Part shown: piece after piece, positions 24,745 to 33,974 of the stretch | Position numbering within the stretch: position 1 is the stretch's first letter | How the letters are laid out: each line of letters starts with the position of its first letter | Source of the DNA: Thalassovita sp. | GTDB taxonomy: Bacteria > Bacteroidota > Bacteroidia > Cytophagales > Flammeovirgaceae | Direction of reading: 5' to 3' | NCBI GenBank assembly: GCA_002729595.1 | Contig: PBYL01000041.1 | Coordinates: forward strand, 1 to 34,035 | Length of the DNA: 34,035 nt | Notes under the pieces: model-generated | What the model saw: the letters and a program-made list of their open reading frames with translations, nothing else | The model's database searches: none | Told to the model about the DNA's origin: nothing | Program-made: the position numbers and the translations under genes

Positions 24745-24907
24745 TGATTGTTTATTATTGTATCTATCTGAAAGACAATTGTTGATATTTAGATTTATTA
24801 ATTTAAATATCAATTAAATCATAGAATTTGGGTTAATTTCGCCAAAACGTCAAAGTTTAGAGGTTTAATTGTAAAGTCAGATCGAATTATCAACCAGTGG
24901 GGTTTGT

Positions 24908-26038
24908 ATGGATTGCAGAAAATTTATCATCATCTTGTTATTGAATTTAGTCTCTTCAATAACCTACTCACAAATAGACTACATTGTAGAAGATAGTATA
25001 AAGTCACAAGGTATCACTCTCAGAATGGGAGCTGATAGCGAAAACTCCGAGTATGTGATTAAGGTACTTAGTAAAGAAGAAGTAAAATATTATCCGGAAG
25101 ATATTGAGGAGTATGGTTTTAGAGATGGAAGGGTATATGTATCTCGAAAAATTGATCTATCTACCATTTCTAAGCAAGTATTTTTAGAAAGGCTAGTAGA
25201 TGGCGAAGTTAAATTATATTACTACCGAGGTAGTGGTGTAAAGCAATATTATATTGAAAGAGATACCAGTTTAATAGCTTTAGACAAAGAAGGCGTAGTG
25301 CTCCAGCAATTAGTAAATGATTGCCCGAATATTACTGATATTGTTAAGTCTGCCAAATATCAAAAGAGATGGCTTGCCAAAATTGTTAAACTTTATAATA
25401 ATTGCAACTCATTAAAACCCGCAAACTCTTATAATCCAAAACAAAAGGAGTTTGGTATTTATGGAGGTATTAGCACAACTAATCTAAAGAGGTCTTCTGG
25501 TTTTTCAAATGCTTTTTTAAGAGATGCTACTTTTTCTAGCTCTAGCTCATTTACGTTGGGTTTATTTTATGATATACCATTTTTATGGAGTGGTTTTTCA
25601 TTAAATCTCGGGACGAATATTTCGAAGTTTGGTTTTAATGCATCTAAAAGTACTATAAATGAATATTTATACCCAGTTGATATAGAAGCAGTAGTTAATA
25701 TCACTACTATTGAAGCTCCAATAATTTTACAGTATTCATTTTTAAGAAAAAATTTCAGGCCATATCTGAATATAGGCTGTGACATAGCATATAATGTAAA
25801 AATGAATGGCGAGATATATCAAAAAGTTAGAAGGGATAATATTATAAATACTGTTAGATCTACTGATGAAAAACTATTGAGTAAAACAATGACAGGTTAT
25901 TTATTTGGTGCAGGCTTTAATTATAAAGTCAATGCCAAGAATACCATTTTTGGAGAGGCAAGAATAACAGAGTTATTTGGATCTAATGATACACTTAATC
26001 GTAGTCAGTTTAGCGTTTTAATGGGTTTTTCATTTTAG
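24908..26038 (+). CDS. Putative outer-membrane beta-barrel protein, paralogue of 27787-28974
   Basis: I do not recognise a named family. The 376-residue protein has a signal peptide (about 1-21, ending ITYS). Its N-terminal domain contains EEVKYYPEDIEEYGF, YVSRKIDL, LERLVDGEVKLYYY and LVNDCPNITD, then YNNCNS. The C-terminal half (about 180-376) alternates hydrophobic and polar residues as in porin-type beta-barrels and ends in LMGFSF, with a terminal aromatic typical of outer-membrane proteins. The same YYPE, VxGxxxLY, dC and YNxC pattern occurs in the protein at 27787-28974. The lipoprotein gene starts only 4 bp after its stop, so the two are co-transcribed. The 163-bp upstream region is very AT-rich and probably contains a separate promoter. 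Confidence 0.65.
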   Translation: MDCRKFIIILLLNLVSSITYSQIDYIVEDSIKSQGITLRMGADSENSEYVIKVLSKEEVKYYPEDIEEYGFRDGRVYVSRKIDLSTISKQVFLERLVDGEVKLYYYRGSGVKQYYIERDTSLIALDKEGVVLQQLVNDCPNITDIVKSAKYQKRWLAKIVKLYNNCNSLKPANSYNPKQKEFGIYGGISTTNLKRSSGFSNAFLRDATFSSSSSFTLGLFYDIPFLWSGFSLNLGTNISKFGFNASKSTINEYLYPVDIEAVVNITTIEAPIILQYSFLRKNFRPYLNIGCDIAYNVKMNGEIYQKVRRDNIINTVRSTDEKLLSKTMTGYLFGAGFNYKVNAKNTIFGEARITELFGSNDTLNRSQFSVLMGFSF

Positions 26039-26042
26039 TGTG

Positions 26043-27767
26043 ATGAGAGAATATAAACTAATCATAATTTTTGCAATTTCAATTTTATTAAGTTGTGATG
26101 ATGCAGAATTAATAAATCATGGTTATCCTTTAATTTTAATGAAAGAGGTTGCTGTTACAGAAAGTGGCGCTACTTTTACCGCTCAAGTATTGGATTTGGG
26201 AGATTCTGCTATTCATAATTATGGATTTGTTTGGGGAAAAGCAAGTACAGAAATAACTAATTCTAATTCTGCTGTAATTAACTTATCTGATGAATTGGTA
26301 AGTGAAACCTTCTCGTATAGTGCATTAACAGATTTAACCAATGGGGAGTCTTATACTGTTATGCCATTTGCAAGTATAAATGATGAAATTGTTTACGGAA
26401 CGAGTGTTACTTTCGAAAGTATGGGCTCTAATCAATCTCAAGTTTTTGATTATAATCCTAAAACCGTAAATCTCGGAGATACAGTTTTTGTTAGCGGAGA
26501 ATTTTTTAGTTTGAATAAATCAAGGCTTAAAGTATACTTTGGTAATGTTACGCTCCAACCTTTAGAGAGTACTATTGATGGATTCTCATTTAAAGTTCCT
26601 TTGGATTACAGGTCATTTGGAGATGTTAATTTTAGAATCATTAGTGCAGGGTATGAAGCTTTGTCAAATGGACAACTTTATATCAACAGCCCTATTATAA
26701 CAGATTTTAATCCTAAAGAAGGATTTCCGGGAATAACTGAAATTGAAATTTTAGGTACTGGATTTAAAAAATCTCATAATTCTGTAAAAATTGGTAGTAC
26801 TAAAGTTACAATTTTAGAACAGAGTGATACCCGATTACTCATACAAACTCCATATACATTAATTGCGGGAGAATATAATTTGATAGTAGAAGTAAATGGA
26901 AAAAATGCGATTTCTAAAGATAGATTTTCAGTAAAATCTAGATGGACACAATTAAATAATTTCCCAGATGAAGCTAGGATAGGAGGGTATTTCACTATAG
27001 TAAATGATGAAGGATTTCTTATTGGAGGATTAAAAAGCAATGAGAATTATGTTACTAAAGAGATTTGGAATTATAATCTCGTAAATGATAGTTGGGAAAG
27101 AAGTAACGATTTTCCAGGTAGTGAAGGCTCTATCAGTTATGGATTTACTTTTGGTGAGAAAATAATATATGGGAACGGTTCTGAACTTTGGTCATATAAT
27201 GTTACCACAAACTCTTGGCAACAGTTAAATAACTTCTCAGTAGAAGAGGTGAAATACTATACTTTAAATGATAAAGGCTATTTAATAAAAGTTACTGCTT
27301 CTGGAAATGAAGTATGGGAATATGCTCCAACAACAGATACTTGGACACAGCTCGGAAGTATCTCTTCTAATTTAGCATTAGAGACAAGTACAGCACTTCA
27401 ATCATCTAATGCAGCTTATCTGCTTTCTGCCAATAGTACGGATGATACATACATGGTTTATAAGTTTGATCCAGATATTGCAAACTTTTTAACTCCAATT
27501 GCCGAGATTCCATTTAGTGTAAATAATTCGGGTTCTATTGCGGCTTTTGTTATAGATGATATTATCTACACTTATAATTATTCTAGTGAATATTGGACAT
27601 ACGATATAGATAATAATGAATGGACTCAAATAGAATCTATTAATAATGGATCATGGTTAAACTCAACTGCTTTTACTTATAAAAACTTGGGATTTGTAAT
27701 GTTTGGAGAAAATAGGTTCTCTGGTTTAACATCAGAGATATGGTCTTTCGACATAGATAAATATTAA
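26043..27767 (+). CDS. IPT/TIG and Kelch-like repeat lipoprotein
   Basis: The 574-residue protein starts at ATG 26043 (a GTG at 26040 is also in frame). The signal peptide ends ILLSC, giving lipidated Cys18. Residues about 30-125 look like an FnIII-type module (NYGFVWGKASTEI, DLTNGESYTVMPFASIN), common in Bacteroidota surface lipoproteins. Two IPT/TIG-like modules follow (DYNPKTVNLGDTVFVSGEFF and ITDFNPKEGFPGITEIEILG). From about residue 300 there are beta-propeller repeats of Kelch type (RWTQLNNFPDEARIGG, IWNYNLVNDSWERSNDFPG, LWSYNVTTNSWQQLNNFS, VWEYAPTTDTWTQLGSI, YWTYDIDNNEWTQIESI). It is probably anchored at the cell surface and binds a protein or glycan. It sits between two related beta-barrel genes. 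Confidence 0.8.
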   Translation: MREYKLIIIFAISILLSCDDAELINHGYPLILMKEVAVTESGATFTAQVLDLGDSAIHNYGFVWGKASTEITNSNSAVINLSDELVSETFSYSALTDLTNGESYTVMPFASINDEIVYGTSVTFESMGSNQSQVFDYNPKTVNLGDTVFVSGEFFSLNKSRLKVYFGNVTLQPLESTIDGFSFKVPLDYRSFGDVNFRIISAGYEALSNGQLYINSPIITDFNPKEGFPGITEIEILGTGFKKSHNSVKIGSTKVTILEQSDTRLLIQTPYTLIAGEYNLIVEVNGKNAISKDRFSVKSRWTQLNNFPDEARIGGYFTIVNDEGFLIGGLKSNENYVTKEIWNYNLVNDSWERSNDFPGSEGSISYGFTFGEKIIYGNGSELWSYNVTTNSWQQLNNFSVEEVKYYTLNDKGYLIKVTASGNEVWEYAPTTDTWTQLGSISSNLALETSTALQSSNAAYLLSANSTDDTYMVYKFDPDIANFLTPIAEIPFSVNNSGSIAAFVIDDIIYTYNYSSEYWTYDIDNNEWTQIESINNGSWLNSTAFTYKNLGFVMFGENRFSGLTSEIWSFDIDKY

Positions 27768-27786
27768 TTTAAGAGAAGATTTACGC

Positions 27787-28974
27787 ATGTTAAAAAAAAT
27801 ATTTGTACTAGCAGCTCTATCAGTTATTTTACTTTCGAGAGCATTTTCGCAAGGTAATTTTAGAGAAGGGTTTATTATTAAACATGAAATAGATACAGTT
27901 TTTGGTTTAGTAGAATTTAGACCAAATGCCAAAAACTATGAGTCTTGTATCTTTAAGAAAGATGGCAAGATTACAGAGTATTATCCAGAGCAAATTCAAG
28001 GTTTTGGTTATATAAATGAGTGCGTTTTTACATCCACTATTTTAAGCGATGCTTTTATAGAAGTTGTAGTTTTAGGTAAGATTAATCTGTATAAAACTAA
28101 ATCAAATTATATCCTTCAAAAAGATGGGAGTAATTATGTTTTGGAATCAAAGAAAGTCCAAACAGAAGTTGATGGTAAAACAATTGTGATGGAAAGCAGT
28201 CCGTGGAAAGGGATTATTGCTTTTTTAGTGAGCGATTGCACAACCAGTTTTACAGATAGAATAAATAGTCTTGCTTTAAATGAGCTAGAATTATCTAGGC
28301 TGATCATAAAATATAATCAATGTGTTAATGCCGATTACAAGGTTTTTAAACAGAAGTCGTCATGGTTAAAATTAGCATTTGGTGTAAATGCGGGTTTTGT
28401 TAACTCTATGGTTAAGGTGAACAAAAAAACTAGCTATTATGCCTATATGGATGATAAGTATAGTTCGCTTAACCCGACAGCAGGTATATCTTTTTCTATT
28501 GCTTCACCAAGAATAGCAGATAGGTTTGCCATGCAAGGAGAACTCAACTATTTTAAAAGTAGCTTTTCTTCTTCTACCGAAGTTGAGACTTCTGCTAACT
28601 ACAAGGAGTATCATGACACATATTTTCAAATGAGTACCATTAGCATACCTGTAACATTAAAGTATACTATACCTAAAGGTAACAGAAGAGTTTACTTGCA
28701 AAGTGGAGTTACTTACGATTTCAATTTCGACACAGAAACACAATGGGATAGAGATGCATGGATCAGCAATGATTTATTTACAGATTCTCAACCAGCTTTT
28801 GAGGTAAGAAAAAGGCAAGTAGGTTTTTGTGCAGGAGCTGGTATTTTAAAATCATTCAACTTCTTCGAAGCAGGCTTAGAGTTACAATATTCCATACTAA
28901 ACCGATTGAATGAAGACGCCACCTTCTCAGCAGTTACCAGCAGAGTCGCATTAACTTTGGTTATTAAGAGTTGA
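27787..28974 (+). CDS. Putative outer-membrane beta-barrel protein, paralogue of 24908-26038
   Basis: The 395-residue protein has a signal peptide (MLKKIFVLAALSVILLSRAFS) and an N-terminal domain matching the upstream paralogue: ITEYYPEQIQGFGY, VFTSTIL, VVVLGKINLYKT, FLVSDCTTSF, IIKYNQC. The C-terminal half (from about 195) has the alternating pattern of an 8- to 10-stranded outer-membrane barrel (LAFGVNAGFVNSM, PTAGISFSI, RRVYLQSGVTYDFNF, VGFCAGAGILKSF). The final residues are TLVIKS, lacking the usual terminal aromatic. The gap from the Kelch-like lipoprotein is 19 bp. Function unknown; co-occurrence suggests the three products form an envelope complex. Confidence 0.65.
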   Translation: MLKKIFVLAALSVILLSRAFSQGNFREGFIIKHEIDTVFGLVEFRPNAKNYESCIFKKDGKITEYYPEQIQGFGYINECVFTSTILSDAFIEVVVLGKINLYKTKSNYILQKDGSNYVLESKKVQTEVDGKTIVMESSPWKGIIAFLVSDCTTSFTDRINSLALNELELSRLIIKYNQCVNADYKVFKQKSSWLKLAFGVNAGFVNSMVKVNKKTSYYAYMDDKYSSLNPTAGISFSIASPRIADRFAMQGELNYFKSSFSSSTEVETSANYKEYHDTYFQMSTISIPVTLKYTIPKGNRRVYLQSGVTYDFNFDTETQWDRDAWISNDLFTDSQPAFEVRKRQVGFCAGAGILKSFNFFEAGLELQYSILNRLNEDATFSAVTSRVALTLVIKS

Positions 28975-28978
28975 ACTC

Positions 28979-29007
28979 TAAAGCATTGAAATGCCATTAT
29001 TGCTTTA
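28979..29007 (+). terminator. Weak candidate terminator after the beta-barrel cassette
   Basis: TAAAGCA (28979-28985) and TGCTTTA (29001-29007) form a 7-bp stem with a 15-nt loop, 5 nt after the stop codon. The stem is AT-rich and has no long T run, so it would be weak. Confidence 0.3.
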
Positions 29008-29080
29008 ATTAACATTTATTAAATATCCCAATTTTTGTTATTTTAATCCCAATCTTTACTTTTAGCCATTCCAATCACAC

Positions 29081-29130
29081 TACCTCATATTAGGTGGGCA
29101 TACCCCAGTCCTAAACCTTAGGGAAACGTT
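29081..29130 (+). promoter_or_regulatory. Candidate structured 5' leader of the large T9SS protein gene
   Basis: Several small hairpins lie in series within 50 nt: ACCT/AGGT (29082-29085 with 29092-29095), the overlapping alternative TGGG/CCCA (29095-29098 with 29104-29107), and CCTAA/TTAGG (29110-29114 with 29118-29122), followed by the palindrome AACGTT (29125-29130). The segment is clearly more GC-rich than its AT-rich surroundings and ends about 40 nt before ATG 29171. It could be a regulatory RNA leader. I do not recognise it as a known riboswitch. Confidence 0.3.
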
Positions 29131-29170
29131 CGATACTACTACACTTAATGTTCATTTAAATTAGACAGCT

Positions 29171-32100
29171 ATGCAGCAACGCATTACTTTATTAACCTCC
29201 CTATGCCTTTTATTTATAAGCAATTTTTTGCTTGGGCACGAAAATGAAAACTTTACTATTTCTAATCATTCAAAAAATTCTTCAACCACACAATTATCAG
29301 ATCAAAAGGTGAGCAGTTTCACCTTAATAAATGCAGATACTGACCTGCCAATCATGGAATTTGGCTCCAATGAAAGTAACATTACAATTAATTTAGCTGA
29401 GTTAACTACAAAAAATTTAAACATCAGAGCTAATACATCTCCTACTACAGTAGGTAGTGTTAACTTCAAATTAGTGAACACCAAAACTAACAGTGTACAT
29501 ACAAGAAAAGAAAGTGTAGCTCCTTATGCCTTGTATGGTGATAATAATAGTGATTATTCTGTTTGGTCACCTATACCAGCTGCAGGTGATGTATATGAGT
29601 TAACAGCTACACCTTATACACAAAGTAATTTAGGGGGAGAAGTTGGAACAGCTTTAACAGTTACGATTTCCTTTATTGAAGAGGCTGACAATAAGCAAGA
29701 CCCAGTAGTTACAGCTTATAACCGAAGCGTCCAACTGCCACAAGACACAGTGATATTAGCAGCAAGTGCTTACGATCCGGATGGTGGAAGTATTTCTTAT
29801 TTATGGACTTTTCAAACAGGGCCAAATACACCAGATCAAACAGGTGCTAGTACATCACAATTGGTATTAGAAAACCTAGTAGCAGGTACCTATAAATATA
29901 TAGTCAAAGTAACTGACGACGAAGGAGTTTCTATTTCTAAAACAGTTGAGCTAGTAACAGCTAAGGAATATACTATTTGTGAAGGTACTTATACGCTTAC
30001 CACTCAAGAAGAAGTAAATGCATGTAATTGTGATGAGATAACAGGCTCATTAGTTATAAAAGGTGAAAACGTGCATGATATATCTGCATTATCATCCTTG
30101 AAAAGGATAGGTTACGAAATGATTATAGATGGAACTAACTTAATAAGCTTAGATGGCTTAGAAAGCTTACAAAAATTTGAACAGAGTTTAAAAGTTCAAA
30201 ATAATCCAAAGCTTGTGAGTTTGAGTGCATTAAAAAATATAAGTATTAGTAGACATAATGGCAGTTTATATATTGAAAATAACAGTTCACTTGTAAACCT
30301 GGATGGCTTACAGTTTATCAAGAATATTTTCATGTTATTTATTAATAATAATTCAGTTTTAGAGAATGTAGATGGATTAATCAATTTAACTTCTCTTCAG
30401 CATAACACAGAAATATCTAACAATCCGAAATTAAATAATCTTGATGGTCTAGTAAATGCTAAACATACAGGAACTGCTAGTGTACCAAGACTCTGGATTA
30501 CTGATAATCCATCATTAAATATATGTTGTGGGGCTTTAACATTTATGAGCGATCCAGAGGTGTATCCTCAAATATATAACAATGGACCTAATTGTAAATC
30601 TAAAGCTGTAATTGAAGAAAGTTGTTCATCAACAGAAGGAGAGACAATTCGAATAGAAGCAGAAGATAGCTACAGTATTCTGAGTGATGTTGGAAGTAAT
30701 GCCATCAAAACCAATGAGAATGCGAACATGAGTAATGGAAAAGCTCTTTTGATGAATGATAAAGGAGATAAAGTCAAAATTAATTTTAATATAGCAAGTA
30801 GCGGCAATTATCTATTAAAAGTAAACCTAAGAAGTGGGCATAAATATAATTCGACAGCATATTGGCCATCTAGCTATATTTTCACATTAGATGGAAATAC
30901 AATTAATCTACTAGGTAATACAGAGAGTGTATCCACATTATTATCAAGTTATGGAGGTTCGTACTTTGGTAATATGGAATCAGAAGCATTGTATTTATCA
31001 ACAGGAAATCATTATTTGACTATAGAAGCAAATGCCTCTTGGGAGATTGTAGACTACATTGAATTAGTGAGTGAAGGAGTAATTGAAGAACCAGAAAATA
31101 ATCCACCAACGGACATAACTATAAGCAATAATATTATTTATACAGAATACACAGGTATTGTTGGTGTAATGAGTACCATAGATGCTGATGTAAATGATAC
31201 ACATACATATCAGCTAGTAGAAGGTGATGGAGATGATGATAATAGTAGGTTCTATATTAAAGAAGATACCTTGACTTTAAGTTCGATGTATTTCTATTAT
31301 GGTGTGGATAATACTGCTACAATACGTATACAAAGTACTGATGCTCAAGGTGACTCTTATGTAAAAAACTTTCAATTTCAAATATTGCCCGTACCAGGAA
31401 AATGTTACGATAATATCACATTAACATCCCAAGCAGAAGTTGATCATTTTAGTTGCACAGAATTAGCAGGAAATCTTATAATTTCAGGTAATGATATTGT
31501 CAATTTGAATGCCTTGGAGAAACTAGAAGAGCTAACAGGAGACCTGATAATAAAAGATAATACAAATCTTGTCAACCTAGCAGGTTTGGGGAATTTTAGT
31601 AGTTGTGCAAATATTGCGATAGAAAATAATGCATCTTTGGTTTCATTAACAGGTTTAGGTGTACATACAGCCTATGGAAATGTAAAAGTGAATAACAATC
31701 CTAAATTAAGTGATATATCTGCACTTAGGATAGGATTGCAAGAAGATTGGCCAACGCTCGAATTAAAAGGAAATACCAGTCTAGAATTATGTTGTGCAGT
31801 TGAATGGATAAAAGACTATAATTTAATTGTATCTAATAATGCACCAGGTTGTAATGATATATTAGAAATTATAGAAAGCTGTAATGAGACATCTAGTTCA
31901 GAAAGATTTGAGGCAGAGGATCATTATTCGGTGGCGTATGAAGCTCCAGGTTCTATCATAGGAACCATAGGCAATGAAAATATGAGTAATGATGAGGCAG
32001 TAGCCATATTTGATAATGGAGATGAAGTCTATATTGATTTTACAGTTCCAGAAGATGGAGAATATATATTAAAAGTAAATTGTAGGTTAGGGGATAAATA

Positions 32101-32632
32101 TAATCCTACAGCATATTATAGTCGTTATGTATTTACTTTTGAAGGAAGAAGTATTTATTTTGAAGTAGATGAAAGTACAGTCAGTGGATTATTACCTTCA
32201 TTTGGAGGGTCTTATTTTGGAGAATTTCAAGCAAAGACATGGGAAATATCAAAAGGAAGTCATAGGTTAAACATAAGAACAAGATCATCTTGGCAAATAG
32301 TAGATTATCTAGATGTTGTAAAAGTGAGTGCTGCCAACGCCAGAATTGCACAATCAGATTTAGTAACTGAAGATACTGAAAGTACTTTATCTGATGACTT
32401 GGTATTATATCCGAATCCGACATCGGGTTATTTAAATATTTCATTTCAGCAAGAAGCAAATCAGGCTGCGAATGTTAAGCTTTTAGATAGCACTGGGAAA
32501 GAGATATTCCAAAAATCATATACATCAAGTATTAATGATATTTTAGATATATCTTCCTATCCGAAAGGGTACTACATTCTAAAAATACAATCACAGAATA
32601 AAATATTAAACAAAAAAATAATCCTGAATTAA
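29171..32632 (+). CDS. Large modular T9SS-secreted surface protein (PKD, L-domain-like repeats, CBM6-like, sorting domain)
   Basis: This is an 1153-residue secreted protein. The signal peptide is about residues 1-22. A PKD-like domain lies at about 176-262 (ASAYDPDGGSISYLWTFQTG). The following block occurs twice. First, a receptor-L-domain/leucine-rich-like segment: 266-487 (TLTTQEEVNACNCDEITG, LISLDGLESLQKF) and 743-903 (TLTSQAEVDHFSCTELAG, LVNLAGLGNF). Second, a CBM6-like beta-sandwich: 493-636 and 912-1051, each with EAEDxYS, MSN, GGSYFG and SWxIVDY. A cadherin-like module at about 642-740 separates the copies. The last 80 residues are a T9SS type A sorting domain (LVLYPNPTSGYLNISF to ILNKKIILN). 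It is predicted to be exported by T9SS and attached to the cell surface, probably in adhesion or glycan binding. A strong terminator follows. Confidence 0.85.
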   Translation: MQQRITLLTSLCLLFISNFLLGHENENFTISNHSKNSSTTQLSDQKVSSFTLINADTDLPIMEFGSNESNITINLAELTTKNLNIRANTSPTTVGSVNFKLVNTKTNSVHTRKESVAPYALYGDNNSDYSVWSPIPAAGDVYELTATPYTQSNLGGEVGTALTVTISFIEEADNKQDPVVTAYNRSVQLPQDTVILAASAYDPDGGSISYLWTFQTGPNTPDQTGASTSQLVLENLVAGTYKYIVKVTDDEGVSISKTVELVTAKEYTICEGTYTLTTQEEVNACNCDEITGSLVIKGENVHDISALSSLKRIGYEMIIDGTNLISLDGLESLQKFEQSLKVQNNPKLVSLSALKNISISRHNGSLYIENNSSLVNLDGLQFIKNIFMLFINNNSVLENVDGLINLTSLQHNTEISNNPKLNNLDGLVNAKHTGTASVPRLWITDNPSLNICCGALTFMSDPEVYPQIYNNGPNCKSKAVIEESCSSTEGETIRIEAEDSYSILSDVGSNAIKTNENANMSNGKALLMNDKGDKVKINFNIASSGNYLLKVNLRSGHKYNSTAYWPSSYIFTLDGNTINLLGNTESVSTLLSSYGGSYFGNMESEALYLSTGNHYLTIEANASWEIVDYIELVSEGVIEEPENNPPTDITISNNIIYTEYTGIVGVMSTIDADVNDTHTYQLVEGDGDDDNSRFYIKEDTLTLSSMYFYYGVDNTATIRIQSTDAQGDSYVKNFQFQILPVPGKCYDNITLTSQAEVDHFSCTELAGNLIISGNDIVNLNALEKLEELTGDLIIKDNTNLVNLAGLGNFSSCANIAIENNASLVSLTGLGVHTAYGNVKVNNNPKLSDISALRIGLQEDWPTLELKGNTSLELCCAVEWIKDYNLIVSNNAPGCNDILEIIESCNETSSSERFEAEDHYSVAYEAPGSIIGTIGNENMSNDEAVAIFDNGDEVYIDFTVPEDGEYILKVNCRLGDKYNPTAYYSRYVFTFEGRSIYFEVDESTVSGLLPSFGGSYFGEFQAKTWEISKGSHRLNIRTRSSWQIVDYLDVVKVSAANARIAQSDLVTEDTESTLSDDLVLYPNPTSGYLNISFQQEANQAANVKLLDSTGKEIFQKSYTSSINDILDISSYPKGYYILKIQSQNKILNKKIILN

Positions 32633-32948
32633 TCAATTCAGTTCTCATTTAAAAGCAAGCTTTCATTTAAGAGAGCTTGCTTTTTTTATGTAGAAACAAT
32701 CTGCTATTAAGTTCAATTTAGAGCCATTCTAGGCCTTTTTTCTTTCTCAATAAGGCTATTTAATTACTGACTTGCAAAATTTCTACGCTCAATTCTTAAA
32801 TAGGCTATTGCATTATATGTAAATATGTACTACATTTAAACATTACTATTTAAGAATATAATTACTTATTACAATTTACTAGTGTTCAGATAGCTCCTAG
32901 ATTCATTTTTTGAGGGAATATCAAACACATTTAATTATTTAAAAAAGT
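32633..32948. other. Intergenic region between the T9SS protein and the second susC
   Basis: This 316-bp stretch holds no convincing ORF. Its left part contains the terminator at 32651-32687. The rest is AT-rich and presumably carries the promoter of the second susC. I see no operator like those at 6135-6169, so the second SusC is not obviously under the same regulator. Confidence 0.6.
32651..32687 (+). terminator. Rho-independent terminator of the T9SS protein gene
   Basis: AAAAGCAAGCTTTC and GAGAGCTTGCTTTT pair in a 14-bp stem with one G-U pair and a 6-nt loop. The stem is followed by a continuous T run, 19 nt after the stop codon. Confidence 0.85.
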
Positions 32949-33974
32949 ATGAAAATGAGTAGAAAACTGTTAAAGGGGTTTTCTGTGCCTCTTATTATAG
33001 CAGCAATTCTGATAGCTGCTCCCGTCTTTTCACAGGATAATTCAAAAGCAATTTCAGGAACAGTAACAGATGGTGAAACCGGAGAAGGTCTTCCAGGGGT
33101 TTCAGTGTATGTTTCTGGTACTACAACGGGTACGATTACCGATATCGATGGTAAATATCAAATTCGTGTTTCAGATGATGCAATCTTGATTTTTAGCTAT
33201 GTTGGTTATGTAAATCAAGAAATTGCAGTTAATAATCAATCTACTATTGATGTTGCATTAGCTACCGATCTTCAGTCTTTAGAAGAAGTGGTAGTGGTTG
33301 GTTATGGAGAAGTTAAAAAATCTGACTTAACCGGTTCGGTAGTTTCGATGGACTCCAAACAATTGGCTAAAACCAATAAAGTAGATGCGGTATCTGCTTT
33401 GCAGGGTCAGGTTCCGGGTGTGGTAATTCAAAGAACAGATAACAAGCCGGGTGCAGGTGGATTCAACATAAGGATTCGTGGTGCAAGTACAATTAATACC
33501 AATGAGACAGCTTCTAACGGTGGTTTTAATCCAGGTCAAAACCCATTGTTTATTGTTGACGGTATATTCGTTTCAGATATTTCTTTCTTGAACCCAGCAG
33601 ATATCGAAAGAATGGATGTGTTAAAAGATGCTTCTGCTACTGCAATTTATGGTTCTAGAGGTTCTAATGGTGTTGTAATTATCCAAACCAAGAGAGGTGC
33701 AAGTGGTAAAATGACTGTTAGATATAACAACTATGTGGGTGTAAAAGAAGCTTACCATTTACCACCAATGTTCGATGCAGATGGTTATGTGCAGTTTGTG
33801 AAAGATGTAGTTGTAGGTAACGAGTTTGCCCAAACCAATGGCGATTTAAGTATGCGTGCTTCTGATGTAGACATTGCCGATTACTTTAGTGATGAGGAGA
33901 TGGAAAATGTGGCAAACGGCGTAAATACTGATTGGGTAGATTTGATTTTGAAGAATGGTTTGTGCTTGAGTTAA
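32949..33974 (+). CDS. susC: Second SusC-type TonB-dependent transporter, broken after about 337 codons
   Basis: The first 337 codons are a normal SusC N-terminus: signal peptide (to about residue 28, PVFSQ), carboxypeptidase-D-like domain (AISGTVTDGETGEGLPGVSV, TDIDGKYQIRV, FSYVGYVNQEI), SLEEVVVVGYGEVKKSDLTG, and plug (PLFIVDGIFVSDISFLNPAD, VLKDASATAIYGSRGSNGV). After NTDWVDLILKNG (ends 33959) the frame reads only LCLS and stops at 33974. The complete SusC at 10362 continues its equivalent DTDWLDLLFSENG with the barrel (FQQYHNVSVTGG), so about 650-700 residues are missing. The sequence beyond the break encodes a phage-like protein on the other strand. The N-terminal part is not visibly damaged, which suggests a recent or artificial break. 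Confidence 0.85.
   Translation: MKMSRKLLKGFSVPLIIAAILIAAPVFSQDNSKAISGTVTDGETGEGLPGVSVYVSGTTTGTITDIDGKYQIRVSDDAILIFSYVGYVNQEIAVNNQSTIDVALATDLQSLEEVVVVGYGEVKKSDLTGSVVSMDSKQLAKTNKVDAVSALQGQVPGVVIQRTDNKPGAGGFNIRIRGASTINTNETASNGGFNPGQNPLFIVDGIFVSDISFLNPADIERMDVLKDASATAIYGSRGSNGVVIIQTKRGASGKMTVRYNNYVGVKEAYHLPPMFDADGYVQFVKDVVVGNEFAQTNGDLSMRASDVDIADYFSDEEMENVANGVNTDWVDLILKNGLCLS

Noticed and set aside
24784..24811. Inverted repeat GATATTTA/TAAATATC as terminator of the PUL operon
   Set aside because: Pure AT stem of 8 bp with a long loop and no T run; too weak to call in such AT-rich DNA.
29121..29133. LacI-operator-like GGAAACGTTC upstream of the T9SS gene
   Set aside because: Only one half resembles the 6135-6169 sites; there is no matching right arm.
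29081..29150. Known riboswitch such as a c-di-GMP-I aptamer
   Set aside because: A CCTAAACC stretch is suggestive, but the paired stems and tetraloop-receptor layout of that class are not present.
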